A stretch of 64,000 nucleotides of DNA from Neopusillimonas aromaticivorans (GTDB lineage: Bacteria > Pseudomonadota > Gammaproteobacteria > Burkholderiales > Burkholderiaceae_B), in NCBI RefSeq assembly GCF_030344915.1, contig NZ_CP128233.1, positions 2,976,001 to 3,040,000 on the forward strand, in the 5' to 3' direction. This document shows, in pieces, positions 27,375 to 38,192 of the stretch. Made by a program: the position numbers and the translations under genes. Numbering within the stretch: the first letter of the stretch is position 1; each line of letters starts with the position of its first letter. The notes under the pieces were generated by a model. That model had not been told where the DNA came from. It did no database searches and was given only the letters and a program-made list of their open reading frames with translations.

Positions 27375-29084
27375 TTAGCATTCGGCAGGCCCTGCGTATT
27401 CAATAATAAGCTGTGCACTGATCATGCCGTTCCAGACATTCTGGTCAAGCCGGTAGGCGGCATCAATGGTTTCCGGCAGCGTTTGCGGATGGTTGAACCA
27501 GATGGCATCAAAACGCTGATGGCCACGTTCAAGACTCAGTTTGAGGTGTTTGTCTTTAAGCAGGCGTTGGTGGGCAACCCGGAACGTGTCGCGAAACACC
27601 GGGGCTGGAAAACCGGCACCCCAAACCTGTTGCAGCAACAGGCCGGCCACCTCGGCATTGGCGTAGCCAGATTCCAGTGACCCGTCGGTCTCAATGACAG
27701 GCTCAAAATGAGACTTGCCGGTCAGTGTTTTGACGGCCTCGTCGAAGGCTGTCTGAAAGTGCTCGTAGGCAGATTCCCGCAACGTCAGGCCCGCGGCCAT
27801 GGCATGCCCGCCAAATTTGAGGATGGCACCGGGCAGTCGCTTCGAGACCAGGTCCAGTACGTCGCGCAGGTGCACGTCAGGGATTGAGCGCCCTGAACCT
27901 CGCAGTTCGTCGTCGCCCGAGCGGGCGAAGGCCGGGTGGGCCGCCACCAGGCTTCTTTCAGGCGCGAGGCGACCAGACCGACCACGCCTTGATGCCAGTC
28001 GGGGTGATACACGCAGACGCTGGCCCGGTCAGCGGCCTCGATACCTTCCAGACTGGCCAGGGCCTGATCCTGCATGGTGGATTCGATGCCACGGCGCTGC
28101 TGATTGATGTGATCCAGTTCCCGCGCCAGTTGCAAGGCGTGGTTTTCATCGTCGGTGATCAGGCATTCAATACCCAGGCTCATGTCGGCCAGACGGCCGG
28201 CTGCATTGATGCGCGGGCCGATGGCAAAGCCCAGGTCAAAGGCGTTGGCCTGGGCCGGGTTACGGCCGGCCACGGCAAACAGCGCACGCAAACCGGCATG
28301 CAAGGCACCCTTGCGCATTTTCTGCAGCCCCTGGGTGACCAGCAGGCGGTTATTGCCGTCGAGTTTGACGACGTCGGCGACCGTGCCCAACGCCACCAGG
28401 TCGGCCAGATTGTCCAGTCGCGGGCCGCCGTTTGCCGGATACACGCCGCGCTGGCGCAGGACGGCCCGTAGCGCGAGCATAAGATAAAAATTACACCGAC
28501 CCCGGCCAGGTTCTTGGAGGGAAAACCGCAACCGGGTTGGTTGGGATTCACGATGGCGCGCGCACGGGGCAGGACATCACCGGGCAGGTGATGGTCGGTC
28601 ACCAGAACCTCGATGCCTTCTGCCAAGGCGGCTTCAACCCCGTCAACGCTGGCAATGCCATTGTCGACGGTGATCAGCAGGTCGGGTTTGCCGTTGCGGT
28701 GGCGGGTGGCCAGGGCAACAACCTCGGGCGACAGACCGTAACCGGTTTCGAAACGGTTCGGTACCAGGTAATCGACATGGGCACCCATACTGCGCAGTGC
28801 CCGGACTGCGACGGCGCAGGCGGTGGCACCATCGCAATCGTAGTCGGCCACGACCAGCATTTTCTGGCCCGCAGCAATGGCGTCGGCCAGCCAGTTCGCC
28901 GCTTCATCGACGTGGGTCAGGTTTTGCGGCGGGATCAGGTGGGCCCACTGCTGGCCGATGTCGTTGAGACCCTGTACCCCGCGTGCGGCCCAAAGCCTGG
29001 CCAGCAGGGGTGAACCCCGGCAGCAACCAGTGCTTCGGTGGCTGGAGGGTTGGACGAGCGGGTTACGAGTTTCGGGGTGACCAC
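27375..29084 (-). CDS. recJ: Single-stranded-DNA-specific exonuclease RecJ
   Basis: 5'-3' ssDNA exonuclease of recombination and mismatch repair, about 570 residues. DHH-family motifs: VVADYDCDGATA (motif I), VTVDNG, VTDHHLPG (DHH), the FGGHAMAAGLTL DHHA1 motif, and SGRSIP. The GTG start at 29084 (VTPKLVTRSS) overlaps the upstream gene by 22 bases. Breaks at G4 29007-29010, A5 28486-28490 and GGG 27934-27936 are each repaired by one base. Both sides of each break align with RecJ. Confidence 0.94.
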
Positions 29085-29984
29085 CAGTGTCTCCAGTGCG
29101 TGCGTTTTGAAAAGTACAGGGCCAGGCGCGAGCCCAGGCCGGGGGGTGAGCGTGACGATACGGTCTTCGCCCAGCAGGATTACAGGACTGATCGGGCTTA
29201 GACGGGCAATTTTTTCATCGATTTGGGCAAGTGCCTGTAACCAGGCGGACCAGTCGCTGGCGTTGAAGGGAGTCTGAAGATCGCTCCAGAGCTCATGGCC
29301 GACAGCGGAGGGAACAATCTGGCTGCGCTGCGCTCCGCCGAAAACCCACAGGCTGTTGACCGGTGCCAGCCCTTGGGCCTGCCGGTCCTGGTTGACCGGG
29401 TGTTCGTGCCAGGTCATTTGCAGCTCGTTGATCAGGCGACGCAGGGGGCGTGTGGACGGGTCTTGTGGCCACCAGTCGTTGACCCGGGTGGCGCTGACCA
29501 GAGCCGGGCTGGCACTGGCCGGTACCATCGCTTCGGGTAGTCGGATCTGCCAGCGGTCTGTGCCGGTGGCCATCAGTTCTGTGCCGGGCGCATCAAACAG
29601 CGGTTTGGCCGCATCGAATAAGGCTAAACTCTGCGCTGGCGTTATTTGAAGCTGCTGGGCAGTCAACAGGCCGGCACCATCGCGTGACGGTGATACATGA
29701 ACCAGTTCGGCCAGCCAGATGGCCTGGTCGGGCGGCGCAGCGGGGTGCCAGAGTGGCCCCAGACCGGATGACATAGTTTGCGAACCCGTGGGTTTAAATC
29801 CGTGCTGCTCAAGCTGCCAGAACTCCAGACAGGTGCATGCTGTTTCCAGCAGGTTGATCTGGCGGTGCTGGGCGTGGCTGCGTTCGAACCGCTTCAGCAA
29901 GGCCGGTGCGGTTTTTTCAAGGTAGGGAATTAGCTCGCGCGCCGTGCCCGTATCGGGCAGGGCGCCAGGGATGACGATCTGCAT
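29063..29984 (-). CDS. RpfE-like protein (phosphoglycerate-mutase-like), recJ partner
   Basis: About 306 residues, beginning MQIVIPGALPD. I recognise it as the conserved gene upstream of recJ in beta- and gammaproteobacteria, often annotated RpfE-type regulatory or phosphoglycerate-mutase-like; the biochemical role is not established. The DNDG-like metal centre of true mutases is not obvious. At G6 29141-29146 the frame needs one base fewer (or two more); it then ends GSRLALYFSKRTHWRHWW, which suits the family, with the stop at 29063. Without this correction it would run on into recJ. Translationally overlapping with recJ. Confidence 0.65.
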
Positions 29985-30025
29985 GGCGTTATTGTAGTGT
30001 TATTGACAATGTGGTGAGTTCAACG

Positions 30026-31300
30026 ATGTCGTATGTATTCTGGATAGGTCGCCGTTACGCGGGTTTGGCGCGCGTGCGTGGGCGGGCGCGCAAGCGAGAC
30101 CGCTTTGTGTCATTTATTGCGGCCAGTTCCATGGCCGGTATTGCGTTGGGTGTGGCCGCACTGATTATTGTGCTGTCCGTTATGAACGGCTTCCAGACGC
30201 AAGTGCGTGACCGCATGTTATCGGTCTTGCCGCACATTGAATTGTTCGTGCCTTCGGCTTCGCCGATGCAAGTGCTCGAGCAATGGAAATCGATTGCCGA
30301 TCAGGCGGCCGAGGCCAGTCCGTCGATTGTGGGGAAGGCGCCGTTTGTGTCGGCGCAGGCGATGGTGGCGCGAGCCGAGTCGTTGAACGGCGCGCAGATC
30401 AGAGGGGTTGATCCGGCCACCGAATCGGCCGTGTCTGACTTGCGTGACCAGATGGTTGCCGGGTCGCTGGATGCTCTGGAAGGGGGCAGTTTCAATATTG
30501 TGCTGGGTAACCAGCTGGCTCGCGCGCTCGGTGTCGGGGTGGGGGACACCGTGATGGTGCTGGCCCCGCAGGGGGCCATTTCACCGGCCGGGTTCACACC
30601 GCGCATGCGCCAGTTCACGGTGGGCGGCATCTATTCGTCGGGGTATTACGAGTATGACATGGCCCTGGCGTTCATTCATGTCGAGGATGCGGCCCGGGTG
30701 TTTCGCGATTCGGGTATCAGCGGCGTGCGTTTGCGTATCACCGACATGCAGCAGGCTCCGCTGGTGGCCCGCGAACTGATGCTGGCCTTGCCGTCGTATG
30801 TGCGCGCCAGCGACTGGACGCAAAACAACCGTACCTGGTTTGCCGCCGTGCAAACCGAAAAACGCATGATGTTCCTGATTCTGGCCCTGATTGTTGCGGT
30901 GGCGGCGTTCAACCTGCTGTCGTCGCTGGTTATGGCCGTCAAAGACAAGCAGTCGGATATCGCCATTTTGCGTACCTTGGGGGCAACGCCCGGCGATATC
31001 GCCGGTATTTTCCTGATTCAGGGGGCGCTGATCGGTGTGGTGGGTACAGCGGCGGGGGTGTTGCTGGGAGCGCTGGTGGCCTACAACATTGATGTCATTG
31101 TCCCGTTTATTGAAAATCTGATGGGCATCGAGTTCCTGCCACAACAAATTTACTTTATCAGCGAGTTGCCCTCCAGTCCCCAGGTGTCTGACATGGTGGT
31201 GATTGGTGTGACATCGCTGGTGATGTCCTTGCTGGCCACGTTGTATCCCAGCTGGAGGGCATCCCGGCTTCAACCTGCCCAGGTACTGCGCCATGACTAA
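30026..31300 (+). CDS. lolC: Lipoprotein-releasing ABC transporter permease LolC/E
   Basis: Inner-membrane permease of the Lol system that extracts lipoproteins for transfer to LolA; about 424 residues. One N-terminal helix (FIAASSMAGIALGVAALIIVLSVM), a large periplasmic domain, and three C-terminal helices (LILALIVAVAAFNLLSSLVM; GALIGVVGTAAGVLLGALVA; the last before LYPSWRASRLQPAQVLRHD). The ATG at 30026 is chosen over GTG 30011. Only one permease gene is present. It overlaps lolD by eight bases. Confidence 0.93.
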   Translation: MSYVFWIGRRYAGLARVRGRARKRDRFVSFIAASSMAGIALGVAALIIVLSVMNGFQTQVRDRMLSVLPHIELFVPSASPMQVLEQWKSIADQAAEASPSIVGKAPFVSAQAMVARAESLNGAQIRGVDPATESAVSDLRDQMVAGSLDALEGGSFNIVLGNQLARALGVGVGDTVMVLAPQGAISPAGFTPRMRQFTVGGIYSSGYYEYDMALAFIHVEDAARVFRDSGISGVRLRITDMQQAPLVARELMLALPSYVRASDWTQNNRTWFAAVQTEKRMMFLILALIVAVAAFNLLSSLVMAVKDKQSDIAILRTLGATPGDIAGIFLIQGALIGVVGTAAGVLLGALVAYNIDVIVPFIENLMGIEFLPQQIYFISELPSSPQVSDMVVIGVTSLVMSLLATLYPSWRASRLQPAQVLRHD

Positions 31301-32009
31301 AACAACGCCTACGCACAACGTGCTCGACGCCGAGCACCTGACCAAGGTCTATGAAGAAGGCGGCAGCCGCATCGAGGTGCTGCGTGACGTCAGCTTGCAT
31401 GTCGCTCCGGGTGAAATGGTGGCGATTGTCGGCGCCTCGGGTTCGGGCAAAAGTACCCTGCTGCACGCCCTGGGTCTGCTGGACCAGCCGACATCCGGCG
31501 AGGTTCGTATCAATAACGAACCCGCGTCAGGGCTATCCGAGGCGCGTCGCAGTGGCTTGCGCAACCGCAGTCTGGGGTTTGTGTACCAGTTTCACCACTT
31601 GCTGCCTGAGTTCTCTGCGCTGGATAACGTGGCCATGCCCCTGATCATACGGGGTGAAAAGCGTCCGCCCGCCCGCGAACAGGCCCTGCAGGTGCTGGAA
31701 CAGGTCGGGTTGGCACATCGGGTTCATCACTTCCCAGGGCAGCTTTCGGGCGGTGAACGTCAGCGTGTGGCCTTGGCGCGAGCCCTGGTCACGCGCCCGG
31801 CGTGTGTGCTGGCCGACGAGCCCACCGGTAACCTTGACCGTCATACCGCCCGTGCCATGTTTGACTTGCTGGTCAGGGTTAACCGCGAAACCGGCATGGC
31901 GTTTGCCATCGTGACCCACGATCCGGCGCTGGCAGCGTTGGCACATAGTCAGCTGTATATGGATGAGGGCGTGCTGGTGGATGCAGCACAGTATCTTGCG
32001 ACGCATTGA
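31293..32009 (+). CDS. lolD: Lipoprotein-releasing ABC transporter ATPase LolD
   Basis: ATPase of the Lol complex (238 residues): Walker A GASGSGKST (47-55), Q-loop FVYQFHHLLPEF with the LolD-type QFHHLLPEF motif, signature LSGGERQRVALARAL, Walker B CVLADEPTGNLD, and switch His in IVTHD. Intact. Confidence 0.96.
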   Translation: MTKTTPTHNVLDAEHLTKVYEEGGSRIEVLRDVSLHVAPGEMVAIVGASGSGKSTLLHALGLLDQPTSGEVRINNEPASGLSEARRSGLRNRSLGFVYQFHHLLPEFSALDNVAMPLIIRGEKRPPAREQALQVLEQVGLAHRVHHFPGQLSGGERQRVALARALVTRPACVLADEPTGNLDRHTARAMFDLLVRVNRETGMAFAIVTHDPALAALAHSQLYMDEGVLVDAAQYLATH

Positions 32010-32069
32010 GACGGTCTCAGGACGGGCGTGGGTTCAGGTTCATGTGTGCCACACAGTGGAGGTCCGGCA

Positions 32070-32974
32070 ATGCTGATTGATACCCATTGTCATCTGGACG
32101 CACCTGAGTTTGATACCGATCGCGAGACGGTCATGGCGCGTGCGCATCAGGCGGGGGTGGGCGTCATCGTCATTCCTGCCGTCGAGGTGGCCAATTTCCA
32201 GGCGGTGCAGACCCTGGCACATCGTCTGCCCCTCGGGGCCTATGCGCTGGGCATTCACCCGATGTATGTGCCGCAGGCCGCTGACGCTGATCTTGAAGTG
32301 CTTGAGCACTGGCTGGCTCGTTGCTGTGATGACCCACGGCTGGTCGCCGTTGGCGAGATCGGGCTTGATTTTTTCATTCCCGCGTTGTGCGAACCGGTCA
32401 TGCAGGCGCGTCAGCAGTGGTTTTACGAGGCCCAGCTGGATCTTGCCCTGAAATATGGCTTGCCGGTGTTGCTGCATGTGCGCCGCTCCCAGGACCAACT
32501 GCTGCGCGCACTGCGCCGGCGGCGTCGTGTCGGTGGCATTGCCCATGCCTTCAATGGCAGCTTCCAGCAGGCGCAGCAGTTCATTGATCAGGGGTTTGCA
32601 CTGGGTATGGGGGCGCCATGACGTTTTCTCGCGCCTTGCAGATTCGACGTCTGGCGACGCAGTTATCGCTGGATGCGTTGGTGCTTGAAACCGATGCGCC
32701 CGATATTGCACCGGCATGGCTTGGACAGCCGGGTGGCCTGGCGGCTCGCAATGAACCCGCCGAAGTGGCGGGTATTGCAAACACATTGGCCCAATTACGC
32801 CAGTTGCCGCTGGGTCAGGTCATTGAGCAAACAGCCCAAACGGCATGCCGGGTGTTGCCGCGCCTGGGGGGCTATTGGCCCAGGGCGTTTGACTTGCCGC
32901 AGGAAGCAGGCCCGCCGAGCTTGCCTTACGCCCGCTTCAGGGCCTTGGGGTCAAAACCTGCAATACGCTTGTAG
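32070..32974 (+). CDS. TatD-family metal-dependent hydrolase
   Basis: TatD/YcfH-type TIM-barrel DNase-like hydrolase. Metal ligands: DTHCHLD at the N-terminus, GEIGLDFF, LLHVRRSQDQ (His), GIAHAFNGS (His), and ETDAPDIAP (Asp). One G is lost at G5 32609-32613, which otherwise gives a false stop. The reading frame continues about 35 residues past the usual family end and overlaps the convergent flavin monooxygenase by 49 bases; a further error near the end is possible. Substrate unknown (DNA or small phosphodiesters in homologues). Confidence 0.88.
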
Positions 32975-34172
32975 CGTGTCGATACTTCTTCCAACTCTTC
33001 AGCCGACACGACATCATGAATATGATTGAAGCCTTCGGGGGCACGCTCGTGGGCCATTTGCATGACCTGTTCCGGGCCATTCAGACGGTTGCGCAAGATG
33101 ATCCCGGTGGTGGGCGGGATGCGGTCGGCTTCGTACTCTTTCAGGGCGGCAGCGATTGAACGATGTTTGCCTTGCACGGTTTTTTGCAGGTGGTCTGCCA
33201 GGCAGCGAGCGTCAAGAATGGCCTGGGCTGACCCGTTGGAACCGATCGGGTACAGCGGGTGGGCCGCATCGCCCATTAAGGTCGTATTCTGGAATGACCA
33301 GCGTGGCAGGGGTTCTTGTCGACCAGCGGGAATTCAAAAATCGCCTCGGCGCCGTTGATGAGGGCGGGGATATCGATCCAGTCCCATTTCCAGGACTGGA
33401 ATGGCCCTTCAAACACGCTTTTGTCGACGCGCCGGTTCCAGTCGGTGTTGCCCAGGTTGTAGTCGGGTACCGTCAGTTCGGCAATCCAGTTGATGGCCGT
33501 CAGGCCCTCGGGCGTGTTGTCGTCCAGAATCGGGTAGGCTACAAACTTCACATCGGGATGGCCTGCCATGAACATGGTCCGACCATCCAGGAAGGGTTGG
33601 GTGTAGGTCACGGCACGCCATAGAATGCGGCCGGAAAACTGAAAACCGTCATTGGCCGGGTAGAACTGGCGACGAACGGCTGAGTGAATGCCGTCAGCGC
33701 CGATCAGCACATTGGCGCGGGCACTGTGCAGGGTGCCGTCAGGTCGAACGAATTGCGCCGTAACTCCGTCAGCGTCCTGGTCTACGGATTTGAGTGTCAT
33801 GCCGGTGTGCATTCGATGGGCACCCAAGCGTTGAATGACCGCTTCGGCGAGCAGCATCTGCAGCTTGCCGCGATGGATTGACAACTGCGGCACCGGATAG
33901 CCGGCATCCAGGCCTCGTGGCTCTTGCCAGATGTTCTGCCCATGGCAGTTGTAGTAGTGCAGCGCCGATGTTGACACGGCATTCTTTGCCAGAGTATCCA
34001 GCATGCCGATCTGGTCCATTTCATTGGCCGCATGCGGTAGCAGGTTGATGCCAACGCCCAGCGGTTTCAATTCGGGTGCGCTTTCATAAATATCGCATTC
34101 AATACCGCGCGCATGCAGCATCAGTGCCAGTGACAACCCGCCGATACCTGCGCCTGTGATGATGACGTTCAC
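32926..34172 (-). CDS. FAD-dependent monooxygenase (PhzS/PheA-TfdB type)
   Basis: Class A flavoprotein hydroxylase, about 415 residues. GAGIGGLSLAL (dinucleotide binding), the DG motif LIGADGIHSAVRR, and the GD motif GDAAHPLYPIGSNG in the form typical of PhzS-like flavin-dependent oxidoreductases. One base is lost at G4 33309-33312. It stands alone between tatD and comEC and has no pathway neighbours, so its aromatic substrate cannot be inferred. Confidence 0.85.
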
Positions 34173-34358
34173 TTTTTAGTCTCCGTTGATAACCGGCAGA
34201 TCATAGCAAAAACAGCGTTGTTCAATGTCAGGTAGCTTGATTCATGATTGACCGGTGTCCTTGGGGCGTGCACGTAGTATTGCGGTGGCCTTTGTTGTCC
34301 AGTTAGTCCGTTATTAGAAGTACTCCGGGCTCTACCATGAGCAATTTCAGGGTGACAG

Positions 34359-36883
34359 GTGACGGGACGAGGGTGTGCAGTGGCGATGTTATGCGCAGCA
34401 GGGTCAGTGCACCTGCTGCCGGTCATGCCGTCGACAGGTGCGCTGGGTATGACGCTGGTGGCCTTGCTGGTGGCGGGGCGGGTGCTGCCGGCTTGGGCCA
34501 ATGGTGTGCGCTATGCGGCCTGGGCGGCCTTTGTGATGTTTGCCCTTACGGTATGGCGCGTGGAGTCGCGCCTGGCGGATCATCTGGCTCCCGATAACGA
34601 AGACAAGGTATCGCGTGTGGTTTTGCGCATTGCCGGTTTGCCGCGCCAGAGTCCGGACAGCCGTCAGTTCGAGGCCGAGGTGCTGTCATCACGACCGCAG
34701 GGGGTACCGTCGCAGATTATGGTCAGCTGGAATGCGCCGGGGTATGCCGGCGTCTATGGGCGGCGTGATGCAACGCCGGCCGAATTTCCTGAACTGGTGC
34801 CTGGGCAGGTGTGGCAAATGGCGTTGACCCTGCGCACGCCGTCAGGGGCCAGAAACCCGTCGGCATTTGACTATGAGGCCTATGTCTTTGCGCAGGGCGT
34901 ACGCGCCAAGGGTTCCGTGCGCGGTTCGCCGCAGCTTGTGCGCGATGACGGCTGGGTGGGGGTGTCGGGCTCGGCACAGCGTGCGCGCCATTACGTTCGC
35001 GAGGCGATGCAGCCTTACCTGGAAGGGAAACGTTACGGGGCGGTGTTGCTGGCCCTGACCATTGGAGACCAGGCCAGTGTGGGCCCGCAAGACTGGCTGG
35101 TGTTCAACAGGGCAGGCTTGACCCACCTGGTCTCTATCAGCGGAAGTCACATCACGATGATTGCCGCCGCCGGCGGGTTGGCCATGCTGGCCCTGTGGCG
35201 CCGGCTGCGCTTGCGGGGCCGTGCCGTGGCAGAGCAGGTGCCGGCACAGGTTGCTGCAGCGCTTGCGGCCCTGCTGGTGGCCTGGCTGTACTGCCTGCTG
35301 GCAGGTTGGGGCGTACCGGCTCGCCGAACTTTTTAATGCTCGCGGTTGTCGCCGTTGCCCAAATCTTGCGCCTGCCTCTGTCGCTGTCGAGGTTGCTGGC
35401 CGCGGTTGCGGTCATTGTGGTGGTGCTTGATCCGTGGGCGCTGTTTGCCAGTGGTTTTTGGCTGTCATTTGGCGCGGTTTACATTTTGATGGCCAGTGCG
35501 CGGTGGTGGGGCCAGCGGGTTTCCGGCGAGCAGCCAGGCCGTCGCGTGACGGTTATGCGGGCAATTTGGGTAGCGGTATGGATGCAACTGGCGATTACGG
35601 CGGGACTGATGCCCTTGCTGGCCTTGATTTTCAATGATGTCTCGGTGGTGTCCCCGCTGGTGAATGCCTATGCGATTCCGGTCATTAGTTTGATCGTTAC
35701 GCCGCTATCGCTGCTGTGCGCGGCGGCTGCGGTGGTACCGGGGTTGGGTTGGCTGGCCGCGCTGCTGGCCTGGGTCGGCCATGGGGCGATGGACCTGATT
35801 ATGGTACCCACCGTGTGGCTGGCGCAGTGGCCCTGGTCCAGCTTTACGGTGGCCGCAGCGCCGTTGGGTCTGACCGTGTGGGCGATTTTCGGGTTGCTGC
35901 TTGCCATTGGCCCCTATGGCTTGCCCTTGCGGGGTCTTGGCTGGCTGTTCATGGTGCCGGCTTTGGCATGGACACCGCCACGGCCGGGTCACGGGCAGTG
36001 GACATTGACGGCGCTCGATGTCGGGCAGGGCAGCGCCCTGGTTGTGCAGACCGCCAGCCGTGTGCTTGTGTTTGATACGGGTGTGCGTCACGGGCCAGAC
36101 TCCGACGAGGGTACGCGGACCGTGGTGCCGTACTTGCGGTCTATGGGTTTGCGCAAAATCGACGTGCTGGTGCTGTCGCATGCCGACATGGATCATGCAG
36201 GCGGTCTATCGTCGGTGTTGAAGGCCTTGCCGGTGGGACAGTCGTATGCGTCCTTCGATCTTGAAGCACATATTTCCAAATCTCGCCGCCTGTTGAATGA
36301 TGATGAGCCACTGCAGCTGCCATTGGCACGCACATCGTGTTTTTATGGCGCTCATTGGGCGGTAGACGGGGTGAGTTTCGAGTTCTTGTGGCCTGTGCCT
36401 GTTGCCGGCGTGCTGCCGGGCAGTGTTACCCCCAAACTGTCGTCCAGACAACGCAACAAAGAGGCGTGTGTGCTAAGGGTATCAGGCGAACATCACAGTA
36501 TGTTGTTGACCGGTGATATCGGAGTTGCTGAAGAGCGTCAATTGGTTCGCCGTGGCCTGGGAGCGGTCGATGTCGTCGTCGCGCCGCATCACGGTTCGCG
36601 CTTTTCGTCATCTGCGGTGTTTTCCGACGCAACCCGGCCCGCGCACGTGATTTCACAGAATGGCTGGTTGAACCGCTACGGGCATCCGGCCCCGGCCGTG
36701 CAGCAGCGCTGGCAAGACCATGGGGCGCAATTCTGGCGTACCGACTGGCATGGCGCAGTGACGCTGGCGTCCATGCCCGATGGCCTGCAGGTTCAGGCTG
36801 AACGGCAGACGCGTCCGCGCTACTGGCAGCGCCAGGACTCGGGAGGCAATGCCGGCGTTGTGCCCTGGGTACGTCAGAAGTGA
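34359..36883 (+). CDS. comEC: ComEC/Rec2 DNA uptake channel
   Basis: Inner-membrane channel for transforming DNA, about 841 residues. The N-terminal membrane segments (MTLVALLVAGRVLPAWA) precede an OB-like soluble domain with FDYEAYVFAQGVRAKG; the competence domain has TIGDQASV and LVSISGSHITMIAA followed by many helices; the C-terminal metallo-beta-lactamase domain has LDVGQGSALVV, LSHADMDHAGG and the APHHGS motif. One T is lost at T5 35330-35334. The GTG at 34359 is the first in-frame start; GTG 34380 is an alternative. Presence of comEC alone does not prove natural competence. Confidence 0.92.
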
Positions 36884-37020
36884 CAGGGCGTTGATGTCGC
36901 AATAACGTGATTGAAGCGGCATAAGGGCGTAAAGGCTATCGGCAGATATGCGCGTCTTCAGAGTGTTTCTGGTCTATCCCTGCTGATAAAATCAGAACCC
37001 ATATGTTTCAGGACGCCGCC

Positions 37021-37868
37021 ATGTCACTTGCCACCCCTACCAATGCTGATCTGCATTGTCACTCGTCATTTTCCGACGGGGTGTTGTCGCCGGCTGAATT
37101 GGCCCTGCGTGCCCATCGGCAGGAGTACAGCTCTGGTCGTTGACCGATCATGATGAGCTGGCAGGCCTGACCCAGTGCTGCCTGGGCGGCAGCCGAACTT
37201 GATCTGCAGTTTGTGCCCGGCGTCGAGATTTCAGTATCGTTTGCACGCAAGACGGTTCACATTGTGGGGTTGAATATCGATCCGACTCATGTCGTACTGG
37301 TCGAGGCGCTGGACCAGTTGCGCGGCTGGCGTGAAACCCGGGCCCAGGAAATGGGCCAGCGTCTGGCGGGTCTGGGCTTTGAAGGGTGTTACGAAGGCGC
37401 CCTGCGTTATGCCGACAATCCGAATCTGTTAAGCCGTACCCATTTTGCGCGGTTCATGGTTGATCAGAGTTGGTTCGTGTCCATGCAAGATGTGTTCGAC
37501 CGTTATCTGGGCGATGGCAAGCCCGGTAACGTGCCGGGCAAATGGGCGACGCTGGAAGATTCGGTACGCTGGATACGTGCAGCAGGCGGCACCGCAGTTA
37601 TCGCCCATCCGGGGCGTTATAAATTCACTGAACAGCAGTTTGATGCGTTGTACAGCACGTTTCGCGATGCGGGGGTACAGCCATTGAAGTGGTCACCGGC
37701 AGCCATCGGCCCGATCAGTATGCCGAATATGCGGGCATCGCCCGCTATTACGGCTTTCAGGCCTCACGCGGATCAGACTTTCATTCGCCTGACGAAAGCG
37801 ACATTGATCTTGGCGCCTTGCCGGGTCTGCCAGCCGGCTTGACGCCGGTATGGGCCAATTGGGTATAG
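37021..37868 (+). CDS. PHP-domain phosphoesterase (RNase AM/TrpH family)
   Basis: About 282 residues. Metal-binding motifs: ADLHCHSSFSDGVLSP, LTDHDELAGL, FVPGVEISV, AVIAHPGRY (His), and the C-terminal GSDFHSPDE. E. coli homologues trim RNA 5' ends or hydrolyse 3',5'-nucleoside bisphosphates. Three breaks: near 37122 (one base lost), near 37174 (one extra or two lost), and 37680 (one lost). The 5' half is the least certain part of this annotation. Confidence 0.83.
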
Positions 37869-37906
37869 GCAAAGTAACAGCGCCAGTCCTTTTTTCACCC
37901 TTCCCA

Positions 37907-37926
37907 AGCCGGTGCGGGGGTATGGG
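37907..37926 (-). repeat. Repeat copy 1 (inverted) left of the Rpn unit
   Basis: AGCCGGTGCGGGGGTATGGG is the exact reverse complement of the 20-base core at 38100 and 39248. With copy 2 it bounds a 213-bp GC-rich segment. Confidence 0.9.
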
Positions 37927-38099
37927 CCGAAGGGCTTGGGCACGCCGCTGGCGGGTGCCGGCGCGAGGAGGCAAGGGCGCGGTGTTCGAGCGGGCGTTGT
38001 CGAGCCGCCGGGGGCGGCTCGATCCGCGAGTTCAGCGCCCGCCTCGCGACGGTACCCGACAGCGGGAAGCCCCGCAGGGGCCGTGCCCGTGCCCGCAGG
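37927..38099. repeat. GC-rich structured segment between inverted repeats
   Basis: Conspicuously GC-rich, with a perfect 9-bp hairpin (CGAGCCGCC-GGG-GGCGGCTCG, 38001-38021) and a GCCCCGCAGGGGC dyad. No start, ribosome site or protein family convinces me. It may be a miniature palindromic mobile element or a structured RNA. Between its right copy and the nuclease gene (38137-38192) I see nothing. Confidence 0.55.
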
Positions 38100-38136
38100 C
38101 CCATACCCCCGCACCGGCTTTGCGTGATACCGTGAC
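38100..38136 (+). repeat. Repeat copy 2, upstream of the nuclease gene
   Basis: The core CCCATACCCCCGCACCGGCT (38100-38119) plus TTGCGTGATACCGTGAC matches copy 3 over about 36 bases with two mismatches and one indel. Same orientation as copy 3, opposite to copy 1. Confidence 0.9.
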
Positions 38137-38192
38137 AGAAGTAATCGTGACCACGGTTCGCTACAGGTTATGTCTGCACCGTTCGACATCGC

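Noticed and set aside
37907..38119. CRISPR or IS element at the repeat cluster
   Set aside because: Only three copies in mixed orientation with no regular spacers, and no transposase gene with a DDE domain; the adjacent gene is an Rpn-type nuclease.
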